Source: Polytrichum commune (lineage: Eukaryota; Streptophyta; Polytrichopsida; Polytrichales; Polytrichaceae). Taken from it: a stretch of DNA of 64,000 nucleotides. How positions within the stretch are numbered: position 1 is the first letter of the stretch; the number at the start of each line of letters is the position of its first letter. The notes under the pieces are model-generated. The model was not told the DNA's origin, made no database searches, and saw nothing but the letters and a program-made list of their open reading frames with translations. Made by a program: the position numbers and the translations under genes. Below are positions 37,243 to 47,243 of the stretch, in pieces. Location of the stretch: positions 50,791,554 to 50,855,553 of the forward strand of contig OX485803.1 in the NCBI GenBank assembly GCA_950295325.1, given 5' to 3'.

Positions 37243-38205
37243 TAATGGCCCGTTCACATCATGCTTGAAGGACGTGCGTCCGTCCACCGCAATGACGGTT
37301 GGATGGCTGTTCACCGGAAGTGCATTCACACTTGAAATTCGGAAATAGTGTTTCCGACACTTGCCTTTTCAAAAAGAAACCATATTTGACTTTTTGATGC
37401 ATGGGTGTGGGCTGCCCCTAATGTTCACACAAGTGGATGAGTTGCATAAAAACAACACATTTTAGAGCTTCAATTTTCAAACATTGAACACCTATAGCCT
37501 CTAAAATCATGAAACAAAGTTGGGGTGTAGAAAAAAAAAGTCTGTGAAAATTACTACAAAGTTGCAAACTTCAAAATTCATAGCTCACTCAATATTTTGA
37601 ATTAGAAAACGTGCCACACATCAACAGAATCGTAAGAAGAAATCACACATTTTAGATTTTGAAAATTTAGATTTTAAATAAGTATACACACCGTAATCAG
37701 TTGCTGAAATTGTTGTCCAAATACACCTTTCTTGCACAAAAGTCCAAAATTCGTAACTTCTTCGTCACTCCGAAATATGAAACGTGCTACACACTAATAT
37801 CTTTGTCTCAGAAAAATACACATTTCAGAGCCAAGAAAAATTGAAGTCGGAAAAAAATTGATGAAGAAATGGAGTATGAAAGAAGAGTGGTGGAAGAGTG
37901 TGTTGAATGCCTTGGCTGAGCTCCTTAAAAGGAATTATGAAACTCATCCACTTGTGTAAACATTAGGGGCAGCCCACACCCATGTATCAAAAAGTCAACT
38001 TTAAATTGCTTCTATTTCATTGGAGAAAAGATGCGTCCGTCACCAAAACGTCCGGTGACGCGTTTTTGCATTGGTTCATAAGATGCGGTGAGGCACCGCA
38101 TGGTAGTGTAAGGGAATTTCTTGGAGTTCGTTATTTCCGTCCACTAGAGTCCAAAAGTCTCGGTCAAAACTGCCGTTCCATCGGCTGATGTGAACGGGCC
38201 ATTAG
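37243..38205. mobile_element. 963-bp non-autonomous TIR transposon
   Basis: The terminal inverted repeats TAATGGCCCGTTCACATCA are identical at the two ends over 19 bases. A second inverted block, about 37388-37445 against 37939-37998 (core 'gggtgtgggctgcccctaat'), shows that the arms extend inward about 200 bases. The outermost TA could be a TA target-site duplication. No transposase is present. The terminal GGCCCGTT is reminiscent of PIF/Harbinger-type ends, but I cannot assign the superfamily. Confidence 0.85.
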
Positions 38206-39773
38206 CAAGTCTTTTAGGAGACGGCATTCTTGGATCCATGCTATCTTATGTATAAAATGCAATGATGGTTCCCAAGGTTGTAAAGGGATGCCAATGTGAA
38301 TTTGAGAGATAAATTGGTTAAGTGTTAACTCTCTTTTAGTGTAGAGAGTGTTCCATAGGGAACCCATCCTTCTTCACCCACCTTACAACCTTCTAATCTT
38401 CCAAGTCACTACACTAAACATCTTATTTTAGTGTGACATGTGAATTAGAATGGTCTTCATGACTTGTCAAGTGTCATATGATACCCTCTCTAGTTGTCAC
38501 TCATTGCAAGACATTGCATTTGGGTCAATGATGAATAGTGTATGAGGGTCACATGAAATTAGATGTCTAGTGTACCTCCTTACCACTCACCTTGTACTTG
38601 TTAAAACCTTTTTTTTTATTACAACACATCCAAACATGAGGCCAAGTTCCCTTAATACTCCCTACAAAAACCTTGAAACATGACAATTTGCATAAAACGC
38701 ATGACAATGGTTAAACTGTTAAGCCTTAAAGTTTACCGTTTGTGACAACGGTTTTGTAGTTTATATAAAATATATACATAAAATATTTTCCATTTGAGTG
38801 TGACATTTTTTTGGGGTATCCCAACCCCAAATAAGGCCGCATGCTTTGCTTCATAGGAATCCTTTTTCAATTGCTACCTAAAAATATCTTAGATTTTGTA
38901 GATATACTAATATTAGATACATTAATTGTTTAAGGTGACAATTTTTGCACCATCTACCTTAATTGTTTAGAGTTGTGGGATGTAATTAAACTTCTACCAG
39001 CTTGTAAGATTTTGTATTAGTTTAGTTACCACAAAGGGTTCGCTATTCTCATAAAAAATTACCCCCCCCCTCTCCCCACTCAATTTATTCCACATGTCAT
39101 TTCCGCATAAGGTAGAAAAACAGAGTATGGTGAAAACAGCCTGATATGGCTAGAAAGCGTGGCTTGAAATGTGTGCGATTCTTTTTTTAAATGGAGTAGA
39201 GGAAATTATGAGAAATGCGAGTTGTTTCCTAATCAAAACCCCTACTACTACAGTATAGTCTCCTCAATTTGATCATCAAAATATACTACTCTACATACGA
39301 ATGTATTAAAAAAGGCTAACTCAATTGTATCCAAAAGTAATCCCAATGATGTGAAACATGACCTATCTTACCAAAATACTGCATCTTACCTATCATTGTA
39401 TCCTTTTTAGACCACCACTTTTACAATTAGCCTTTTTGGGTCCACACAAGAATTATTCTACTCCTAGTGTAGTGCGCTGGTAGTGGTCACTCATTGTTTT
39501 TTTGTTATTCTACTTTAGGTAGATGCAATTGCTTCTTCAGTGGTAAGTTTTAACTTCATTTCGGCACTAGTAAAGATGAAATAGACTGGGCGCCCTGTAC
39601 AATATTCAAATTCCATTATATCACACATGGCCCTCATAATTATCACCTATAGTTGTTAAACTAAAAGGACATCCAAAGTAGAAAGACAATGATGGTTGTA
39701 TGGTGACTACAATGTAATTCAACCTTGAAAGTAATTTGTTGAAATCACACCCTCTACTTTGGTGATGATGTAT
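38206..39773. other. No gene seen
   Basis: AT-rich intergenic sequence with homopolymer runs (poly-T near 38610, poly-C near 39062) and no open frame worth reporting. Confidence 0.5.
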
Positions 39774-40016
39774 GGAGAAGAGGAAATTATCATATGTGAG
39801 CATAGATCACATCCATCCAACATAAAAACTTGACCCCCCATAATTTTGTTGCCTATTCATCTCAAATGACCTCAAATACAATAATTTGAGTTCTTTAAAG
39901 CTAGTTTTGATGTCAAATCATCATAAATAAGTAATTTCCAGGTTGCATATTATGTTAGGACTTTTATGTTGGATGAATGAGTGGTACGCTCATATATGAT
40001 AATTCCTTATCTCTGG
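39774..40016. mobile_element. Foldback MITE, copy 2 (~243 bp)
   Basis: It begins 'ggagaagaggaaattatcat', with 'catccaacataaaa' at about 39815-39828. It ends with the reverse complements 'ttttatgttggatgaatg' and 'gataattccttatctctgg'. The family is shared with 36914-37178. Confidence 0.7.
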
Positions 40017-40165
40017 TGATGATGAATGATCATACATGATCTCGAGGGGACCTTGATGATTCTCATTCAATATGCCTTGTGATGCAATGTGTTGATGCCC
40101 TAGCTAGGTGTAGTTGTACACTTGTATGTGTAATTAGCTTGCCTTCATGAATAGGTTGCCTTTTT

Positions 40166-40928
40166 ACCCCTGGGGGTGGACCCTTCATTGGATACCTAGA
40201 TGACATGAATGGGTCACTATAAAACCAAACCCCCTAAATATGAGACATTTATGGAGAAAAACAATGTCTACGTACAAATGGCATACTAGAAAACGGATTT
40301 ATGTATTTATACTAAGCGTTTCAATTGAATGTGATAAATGCCTCCAATACGTACACAAAATATAAATCATGACTTAAATAGGCCCTTATTACATATAAAT
40401 TCTATGTTCACTTCCAATGAGAAAGGCATTAAACATATTTTCATTCATAGCATTTGACCCAACAATTGCACTAAACAAACAAAGACTAGAGCAGAATAAC
40501 TTAGCCGCTATCTAGAGGGAGAAACTCAAGGGAGCCCATGATATTCAAGAGCCTCCAATTTGTAAAAACCTAGAACCCAAATGCAAACCCTTACAAAAAT
40601 GGATGGGGGTAATCATTGAGGACTATTACCATATGGCAACAATGGATGAAAATGTGAATTGGATGAAACAATCACATCTCTTGTAAAAATTTCCTCTAAA
40701 CTTTAGGGCCCCCTTTTGTACAACTACCTTTATTTCAAAATTCTTGATACCCTTTCAAATGTACACACTAGAAGAAGAAAAAAGAAAGCCTCTCCCTTAT
40801 GTATGCTATGTACGCTATTGCCTCAATCAATGCCTCTCCCTTACGTATACTATGTATGCTATTGCCTCAAATAATACTTCTACTTACACTCATGTTAGTT
40901 CATACATTGCCATAAAAGTCCAACCCCA
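40166..40928 (+). mobile_element. ~0.76-kb TIR element, copy without insertion (empty site)
   Basis: It aligns in order with 42902-44339 across its whole length. Shared landmarks are 'gggggtgga' at the 5' end, 'ccaatgagaaaggcatt', 'ctcaagggagcccatga', 'aagagcctccaatttgtaaa' and 'acccaaatgcaaaccc'. Its 3' end is a degenerate version of the partner's TIR ('aaaagtccaacccc'). At 40895-40900 it preserves the uninterrupted site TTAGTT that is split in the other copy. No coding capacity is seen. Confidence 0.8.
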
Positions 40929-41610
40929 AAGATTTAGTGGTACAAACACTATTTGTGGTGGGAGAAAGTAAGTTCTCTACAACTCTAGAAATGTCTTGTC
41001 CATTAATTGTCCACATGACCCTCTTTGTTGCAACCCAAACTCAAATCTACTCTGAAGGTGGTCCATTATGTAACAATGACAACTACCGAGTGGGGCTCAA
41101 TGGATACGTGATGCCACTAAGGTAATGTGGGCTTCAACCAATAGTTTCACGTGTTGAGTTCAACAAATAACATTGCAATGTGATTGTACATTTTTGCACA
41201 CGTTGGCAAATGAAAAAGAGCAAAAAAAGAAAAAATGAATTATGCTTATAATAAATATAAACATGAACAACAAATACAAGGATATACAAAAACAAGCCCT
41301 AGAGCCTATTGCTTCCATGCAATTACATGTTCAAAAAATTATTGTTGTGGAGGGGAATGGTTTAGGCTATGTGGGCTATCACCTTGCCCTATGGGCTTGA
41401 CACTAATTCACAACCACTTTGCCTACTACGTGGGCCATGTATGTGTGTCAAACCTGGGCCTGCCTCTACCCGACAAGTTTCCCGACCTTCACCAACCCAT
41501 GGCTATCTATCTTTGTGGCTTGTGTGGTCCCGTAGTGGCAAGTTGGAGATGATCCACACCATCTTCTATTACTCCCACATGCTGCCACGACCAAACCCTT
41601 GCCCTTTGTG
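40929..41610. other. No gene seen
   Basis: Short frames at 41235-41614 on the plus strand overlap each other and have no recognised match. Confidence 0.4.
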
Positions 41611-41996
41611 CTAGGTCCACAAGATCCCGTCAAACGTTTTGTTGCCGCCCGCACCAATGGTATGGTAATGCTTTTCCAACCATTTCCTCTACATCAATGA
41701 GCCAATCCATGAACATTCACGAATTCAACCCCCCTCCCCCTCCCCCCACTATGGTTTCAATCTTTGGAGTCATCTAGAGGCCTCCCATCCTTTTCTTGCA
41801 CATCCTAGGTCCACCAAATCTCGTCAAATGCTTTGTTGCTGCCTGCACCAATGGTATGGTGACACTCTTCCAACCATTTCCTCTACATCTGTGAGCCAAT
41901 CCACAAACATTCACGAATTCAACCCCCCTCCCCCTCCCCCCACTAGTTTCAATCTTTGGAGTCGTCTAGAGGCCTCCCATCCTTTTCTTGCACATC
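41611..41996 (+). repeat. 196-bp tandem duplication (two units)
   Basis: Units begin at about 41611 and 41807 with 'ctaggtccac' and share 'caccaatggtatggt', 'ccaaccatttcctctacatc', 'aacattcacgaattcaaccc', a run of C-rich triplets and 'tctagaggcctcccatcctt'. They differ by scattered substitutions and a short indel. Confidence 0.9.
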
Positions 41997-42632
41997 CACA
42001 TCAAAGATCTATCTTTCTTTTTGCTAGCAATTATTTGAGCCACTTGTCACCACTATAGTGTTTGTTGTGTGTGTGCTACAAGATTTGATCGCCACGCAAT
42101 GTACAATGACTATGTCCCTCCTCGCATGATTGAGGAGGAGGCTTATTGTCCTTTCCCGAAATGCCGCCCTCTAGGGCGGCCACGTCACAATTTTTTTTTT
42201 AGACTCCATTCATGCGCACAATCCTGCTATTGCCTCCCGGCCGTGGCATCATGTCCACAAGCGAATTCCAAGTCCAAGGAGTTTTATGACTTGCTGTTGC
42301 AATCAATTTGTCGGCATTCTTCTTGGCTAACATTGCATTGCACTGCTAGCATCCACTCCACTTTACAAATTGTTGTGATATGTTCCGCATAATACTTGTA
42401 TGTATGAGTGAGATAGTATTTGTGCTCTAGATTTCATGCAAAGTTGCCCTTGCAGTAGATGTTTTTGTTGCGCTCCACATGTGTACCTTGTTCTTTGGTA
42501 TTTCTTCTCTCTTGGCTTGTTTTTTGCATCTTTCTTTGTTATCTCCTTCTTCCTATACTCTGACGTGCGTTTTTTCACCCAAAAAAGTGCTACATTGGTT
42601 GTAGCCTTTGCCTCCAAGCATGTGATGTACTC

Positions 42633-42896
42633 TTAGGATGTGAGCATGATATTTTTGCCATAGTCAATGTCAAGTGTTCTCTTGGATTTTGAGGTGGGCT
42701 TCATGACATTTGGGAAGGGTGAGCAAATGTCGGACCCACTTGGGGGCTCATGGTTCTCTCCGACCATATCCCAATCCACATGGTCTCCTTCTATTGCAAG
42801 TGATCCTTGACCAATTTTTGAGTCCATGTCCACCACATCATATTCATCCAAGTGCACCCAATACCAACCATTCATTTCTTGCATTTCAAGAATCAT
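42633..42896 (-). other. Unrecognised 87-codon ORF next to a TIR element
   Basis: An ATG-started acidic frame (MILEMQEMNGWYWVHLDEYD...) ends six bases before the TIR element at 42902. It could be an exon of a decayed transposon-associated gene, but I cannot identify any domain. Confidence 0.25.
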
Positions 42897-43639
42897 CTCC
42901 CACCCCAGGGGGTGGACTCTCCATTGGAAACCTAAATGACGTGCGTGGGTTGCTATGAAATTAAACCTCCTAAATACAAAACTTTATAGAAAGGGAAAAA
43001 ACAAATGTATACGTACTAACAATATGCTAGAAAATGGACTCATGTATTTGTATTAAGCTTTCCAATGTCTTATAGTAAATGCCTCCACTACATATGAAGA
43101 ATATAAAATTTGAACTATATAAGCATTTATTGCATATAAAATTGCTTTCACTTTCCAATGAGAAAGGCATTGAGCATTTTCTCTTCCATAGCATGTAACT
43201 CAATGATTGCAGCAAGAAAATTAAGACAAGAGCACAATAACTTAGTCACAATCTAGTGAGCCAGACTCAAGGGAGCCCATGAGTGCTCCAAGAGCCTCCA
43301 ATTTGTAAAAATCTAAAACCCAAATGCAAACCCCAACAAGAATGGCCTAGGTAGTCATTAAGGACTATTACCATATGACAACAATGGATGAAAACGTGAA
43401 TAGGATGAAACTAACACATCTATTGTCAATATTTTCTCAAACTCTAGGGCCCCCTTTTGTATGTCTGTCTTTACTTCAACGTATTTTATAGCCTTTTTAA
43501 ATGTACACACTAGTGGAAAAGAATACCCCTTTCTTATGTATACTATATATGTACACTAATGCCTCAAATAATGCCCCTTCTTACACTCACATTACAGTAA
43601 CCTCCCGCTTAAGTACACAACTTGAACATGCGCAGTTTG

Positions 43640-43820
43640 TGCGTACTTAGCTGGTAGGTGCGTACTTTAGGGTTTCCCAAATTGCTTGTGTTTCGCTATA
43701 GTTGGTAGGTGCGTACTTTAGGATTTAGGGTTTCCCAAATCGCTATCGCTTGTGTTTCGCTATAGCCGGTAGGTGTGTACTTTAGGGTTTAAGGTTTCCC
43801 AAATCGCATGTGTTTTGCTA
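43640..43820 (+). repeat. Three tandem ~55-65-bp units upstream of the pogo-like ORF
   Basis: Units starting near 43652, 43704 and 43769 each read 'ggtaggtg(c/t)gtacttta' followed by 'gtttcccaaat' and 'gtgtt(t/t)cgctat'. The 'gtactta' core also resembles the element's own TIR ('ttaagtac'). Their position before the ATG suggests subterminal or promoter repeats of the element. Confidence 0.8.
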
Positions 43821-43822
43821 CA

Positions 43823-44002
43823 ATGTCGAAGAAACCAAACGGAATGCGTCTCAATGAGCATCGATGTTGCGAAATCATCTTGAAGCTTAGCAAAACGAAT
43901 ACTCTGAGTAAAAGGGCTCTAGCCCGAGAGTACATCGTTAGTGAAGGCGATGTTAACACTCAGGAACTGAATGTTAGTTTAGAAAACGGAGTTATATTCT
44001 AG
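43823..44002 (+). pseudogene. Truncated pogo/CENP-B-type transposase, N-terminal HTH only
   Basis: A 59-codon frame starts MSKKPNGMRLNEHRCCEII and continues KLSKTNTLSKRALAREY, then VSEG. This has the length and spacing of the first helix-turn-helix of pogo/CENP-B-like transposases, in which a basic lead, an E-I-I-L helix and an R-A-L-A-R-E-Y-x-V-S-E helix bind the element's ends. After VSEGD the frame loses the family pattern and stops. The DDE catalytic domain is absent. What remains of the element after 44002 shows an open frame only on the minus strand (43979-44161), which I do not recognise. Confidence 0.7.
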
Positions 44003-44339
44003 GGTTTTGACTCTCTTTATAAGCTGGTTCTTGACATCAAGGATTAGCTGCTCTGCCTTGAAGTTCAAGCAGAAGTAGAGGTAATTTTTGATGGCCTTAA
44101 AGAAATCGTTTGAATCATTACATAGCAAGATCCGAGTGGTTGGCCTCAAAGCCAAATGCAAAAAACTTCAAATATTACGTCAAATGACGATTCACGACAT
44201 GTTCAATTAAGAAATCTTGAACCCTAAATTTTTTGCCAAAAAATGCGTACTTAACCGGGATGTGTACTTAAACAGGTGCGTACTTAAGCGGGAGGTTACT
44301 ATAGTTCATATGTGGTATAAAGAGTCCACCCCCTGGGGT

Positions 44340-44560
44340 CTTTACTCATGCAAATTACCTTGGGTCAAAATCAAATTTATCTATATAGCAACCACAATAC
44401 AAGCATATTTCATGACAAACTTTGGTATTGTAGTAATAAACATTCAAAATAGTGTGGAACGTGGACATTTTGGTTTGGGGCAACCTAATTGCACATATTA
44501 CTATAGACCATTTGCATTGCTTTTTAAAAAAAAAAAAGCATCACTTGTACAACAAAATTA
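44340..44560. other. No gene seen
   Basis: A short AT-rich gap between the nested transposon and a degenerate tandem array. Confidence 0.4.
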
Positions 44561-45580
44561 ATGACATGATAATATTTACCAATCAAACATGCGCCCCAAG
44601 TTTCACACTTGAAAATCTCTCCTCATGGTTATGAATTCTTCTTCTTGTAGAAATTCACAAAGATGCCCTATTTGCATGATGATCACTAGTATGAGCTCAT
44701 GTTGTTAAAGGCCTTTGCACTTGTATATATGACACATCACTCCCCTCACCTTTTTGAAACGGTGGAGAACGGTGGTACAATGGCACACCACCACCACCCC
44801 ATTCAATGCCTATTGTATATAGGTTAGCACTCCAGTTTAAGTAAGCTTAAGCATGAACTCAACAAAGAACTTTTGCACAAGGGAATTGATGACGAGATGA
44901 TATTCGACAATCAAACCTGCGCACCAACATTCTCAATTGGATGATCATGGTTCTGAATTCTTCTTCTTAGAGCAAAGATTGGACCTGACTTTCACTCATG
45001 CCTTGTGATGCAATGTGCTGAATTTAATCTGCCCTAGTTGCATGTAGATCATTAGCACGAGTTCCTGATCAAATAAGCATCAATGGAACAACGGCATTAA
45101 TGAGTGATGATGATATTCGCTAATCAAACCTGCGCCATAAGTTTCTCAATTGAAAACCATGCCCTCATGGTTCTGAATTCTTCTTGGAGAAATTAAAGTT
45201 GATGCCCTAGCTTTATGGAGATCATAATTAAGCACTCCTATTTAAATAAGTATCAGCTCAGCAACGAATCCTTTACAAACGGATTGATGACGATCAGATA
45301 ACATCCAATAATCAAACCCGCGGACTAACATTCTCACTTGAAGGTCGATCATGCACTGGTTCTGATTTCTTCGTCTTGGAGAAAGGACTCTCATTCAATA
45401 TACCTAGTGATGCAATGTGCTGATGCCCTCGCTGCATGTAGATCATTACCACTCCTAATTAAATAAGCATCAATTCAACAACGAATTTTCGCACAACGGC
45501 ATTAATAACGTGATGATAATCACTAACTTGAATCTCACTTGAAAATCGTGCCCTGGTTATGTATTCTTCTGAGAAAGGTC
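44560..45580 (+). repeat. Degenerate tandem array (~190-330-bp units)
   Basis: The marker 'aatcaaac(c/a)' followed by 'gcg' recurs at 44581, 44909, 45122 and 45310. Each is followed by 'ctc(a)(a/c)ttg(a)aa', 'atggttctgaattcttctt' and, further on, 'gatgccct' and 'agatcat'. A fifth partial unit trails to about 45580. Related sequence ('gatgcaatgtg(c/t)tgatgccct') also occurs at 40080-40110. No frame is conserved. Confidence 0.7.
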
Positions 45581-45599
45581 CTCTTTCTTCGAAGAGTCT

Positions 45600-46489
45600 C
45601 GTGATACTGATCGCAAGCAAGGGAGAACTCGCTCGCAGAAGGCATGTGATGAAATATCAGTATTGCAGTAGTCTTAAATAGTTTGAACGATATTCAAAAC
45701 TCTACCATGGCGCACATGAAATTGGACATGTCTTATCTGACTGAGTGGGGAGAGATGTGGCAAAAGGAGGACCTAAATTTCCGAAGTATTTGATGTAAGA
45801 GTATCGCTCCTCAAGTGGATCGCTGGGCAAGAGAGAATGCTCACCAGATGCCTTATTTCATCAAAGTCATCCCTATTGGCAGCTCATCAAATCCAATACC
45901 AAGCTACTCACGTCACCCAAGATACCGCAAGCCTCGCCTTTATAGACCATACATGGTAATTGACAGTACTACAGTTCTTCCTGGCAAGCGCTACTTTGTA
46001 CTTACTACAGTTTGAATGGGAATGTATTCTATCTACTCTTCCTAATGATCTCCGGGACTAGCTAGTACTTTTATTAGAGACTTAGATTGTGGGGGATTGC
46101 TTCCTTCGAACCTGTCGACTGACATTAATTTCTCTTACATTAGTTTGCCGGTCATCAAAAACGCTGGATGACTCGCGTTTGTTCAGCTGATGCCTTTTTG
46201 ATGGGTTTCATTATTTTGACACTGATTGAGATTAGTTTCTTTCAACTTAAGCATTGAGGCTGCACAATGCAAGTTGTACACGAAATTCCTTTGGAAAAAC
46301 CTTCAAAACCCGCTGGAAATTGGAGTAAGATTCAACAGGGGGTGGGTATTTGCAACACGTTTAAGAAGCTCTATGATGAGCGCTTGTTTGTTAGGCTAGG
46401 TGATGCCTTTGTGATGCTAGGTTTAGAACACTACCTACCTATATATGAGCATCTTGGTTAGCAGATAGATGGTTGCCTTTGGTATGGGT
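45600..46489. other. No confident gene
   Basis: Frames at 45815-46015 (from a GTG) and 46267-46461 (from an ATG, MQVVHEIPLEKPSKPAGN) are short and unrecognised. The first contains MPYFIKVI, faintly like the start of a B3 domain, and could be an unproven upstream exon of the gene at 47.2 kb. Confidence 0.3.
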
Positions 46490-47243
46490 TTGTAGCGTGT
46501 TTTGGTTAGGAGGACACCTGAAGATTTAATGTTGTAAATGGACCTATGGTGAGGAGCTTAACAAAAGGATCCTCAAACCGTTGCAAAAACAACTACGTCA
46601 CAAAGGTGTTCATGCATGTAGTTGATCTGGCAAGCTATGACCCAAATGTGTACTAGTCATTGAGTACTGAGCATAAAGAAGTTTCCTGTTTTTGAAGACT
46701 TCCATGTAAACGCTATATATGAGAATGAGTTTAGAACATATCATGATTTTAGAACATGGACCACCCACCTTAACGATCCTTCGCCGAGAAGATGCTCTTC
46801 GGGATGGTTTGGAGCGTCTTTTGGTTGGGATGACAACTGTAGGTTTAGTGTTGTAAATGGACCTACTTTTGAGGATCATTGACCAAAAAAATTCCTCAAA
46901 CCGTTGCAGAAATTGCAACGTTACCAGCTTGTTCGTGCATGTAGTTAGAGATGTTGTTATGACCCAAAAGTTTGGTAGTGATGAAGTGTTGTATTATAAA
47001 TTATGTGATTGCCTGTTTGTGAAGACTTACATGTAATTAAGTATCATGTGCAGTGCCCTCCCGCGCCGTTCGTAACATATTTTGAGGAGATTTACAAAAA
47101 CAACGTCACCAATTAATTTTTTCATGGATGTAGTTAGATCTGTTGCTCTGATCCGAAAGTGTAGTAGTGATGAAGTAATCAGACACATTGAAAATCACTT
47201 CATGACTTTAAAGACTTACATATAGTTAAGTATGTGCGCGCAG
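46490..47243 (+). repeat. Degenerate repeats upstream of the B3 gene
   Basis: 46495-46700 and 46800-47035 align ('ttgtaaatggacct', 'tcctcaaaccgttgca', 'catgtagtta', 'gaagactt(c/a)catgtaa'). A third partial unit occupies 47085-47243. Unit 2 ends with a CAG acceptor-like site followed by 'tgccctcccgcgccgttcgt' (47053). This resembles the true exon start after the CAG at 47243 ('acccttccggcgatcttcat'), so an intron end plus exon start seems to have been duplicated and then decayed. Confidence 0.7.

Larger units (their letters stand above)
43595..44301 (+). mobile_element. Pogo-like (Tc1/mariner superfamily) DNA transposon, internally deleted, nested
   Basis: The ends are CAGTAACCTCCCGCTTAAGT and its reverse complement (last base A instead of G), flanked by TA on both sides (43593-43594 and 44302-44303). 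The partner copy of the host element at 40166-40928 shows an uninterrupted single TA at the equivalent position, which demonstrates TA target-site duplication. CAGT-type ends, TA duplication and the HTH-encoding frame inside all fit the pogo family. At 707 bp it is far too short for a full transposase gene of about 1.5 kb or more. Confidence 0.85.
42902..44339. mobile_element. TIR element, second copy, interrupted by a pogo-like insertion
   Basis: Exact 19-base terminal inverted repeats: ACCCCAGGGGGTGGACTCT at 42902-42920 and its reverse complement at 44321-44339. Removing the nested element (43595-44301 plus one TA) leaves about 0.73 kb, matching the length and order of the copy at 40166-40928. 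There is no coding sequence of its own. Confidence 0.85.

Noticed and set aside
43979-44161. Minus-strand 60-codon frame inside the pogo-like element as a second gene
   Set aside because: No recognised domain; it overlaps the end of the HTH frame and lies in a heavily deleted element.
44340-45580. Tandem array as a tRNA or snoRNA cluster
   Set aside because: No cloverleaf, TpsiC-like or C/D-box pattern recurs in the units.
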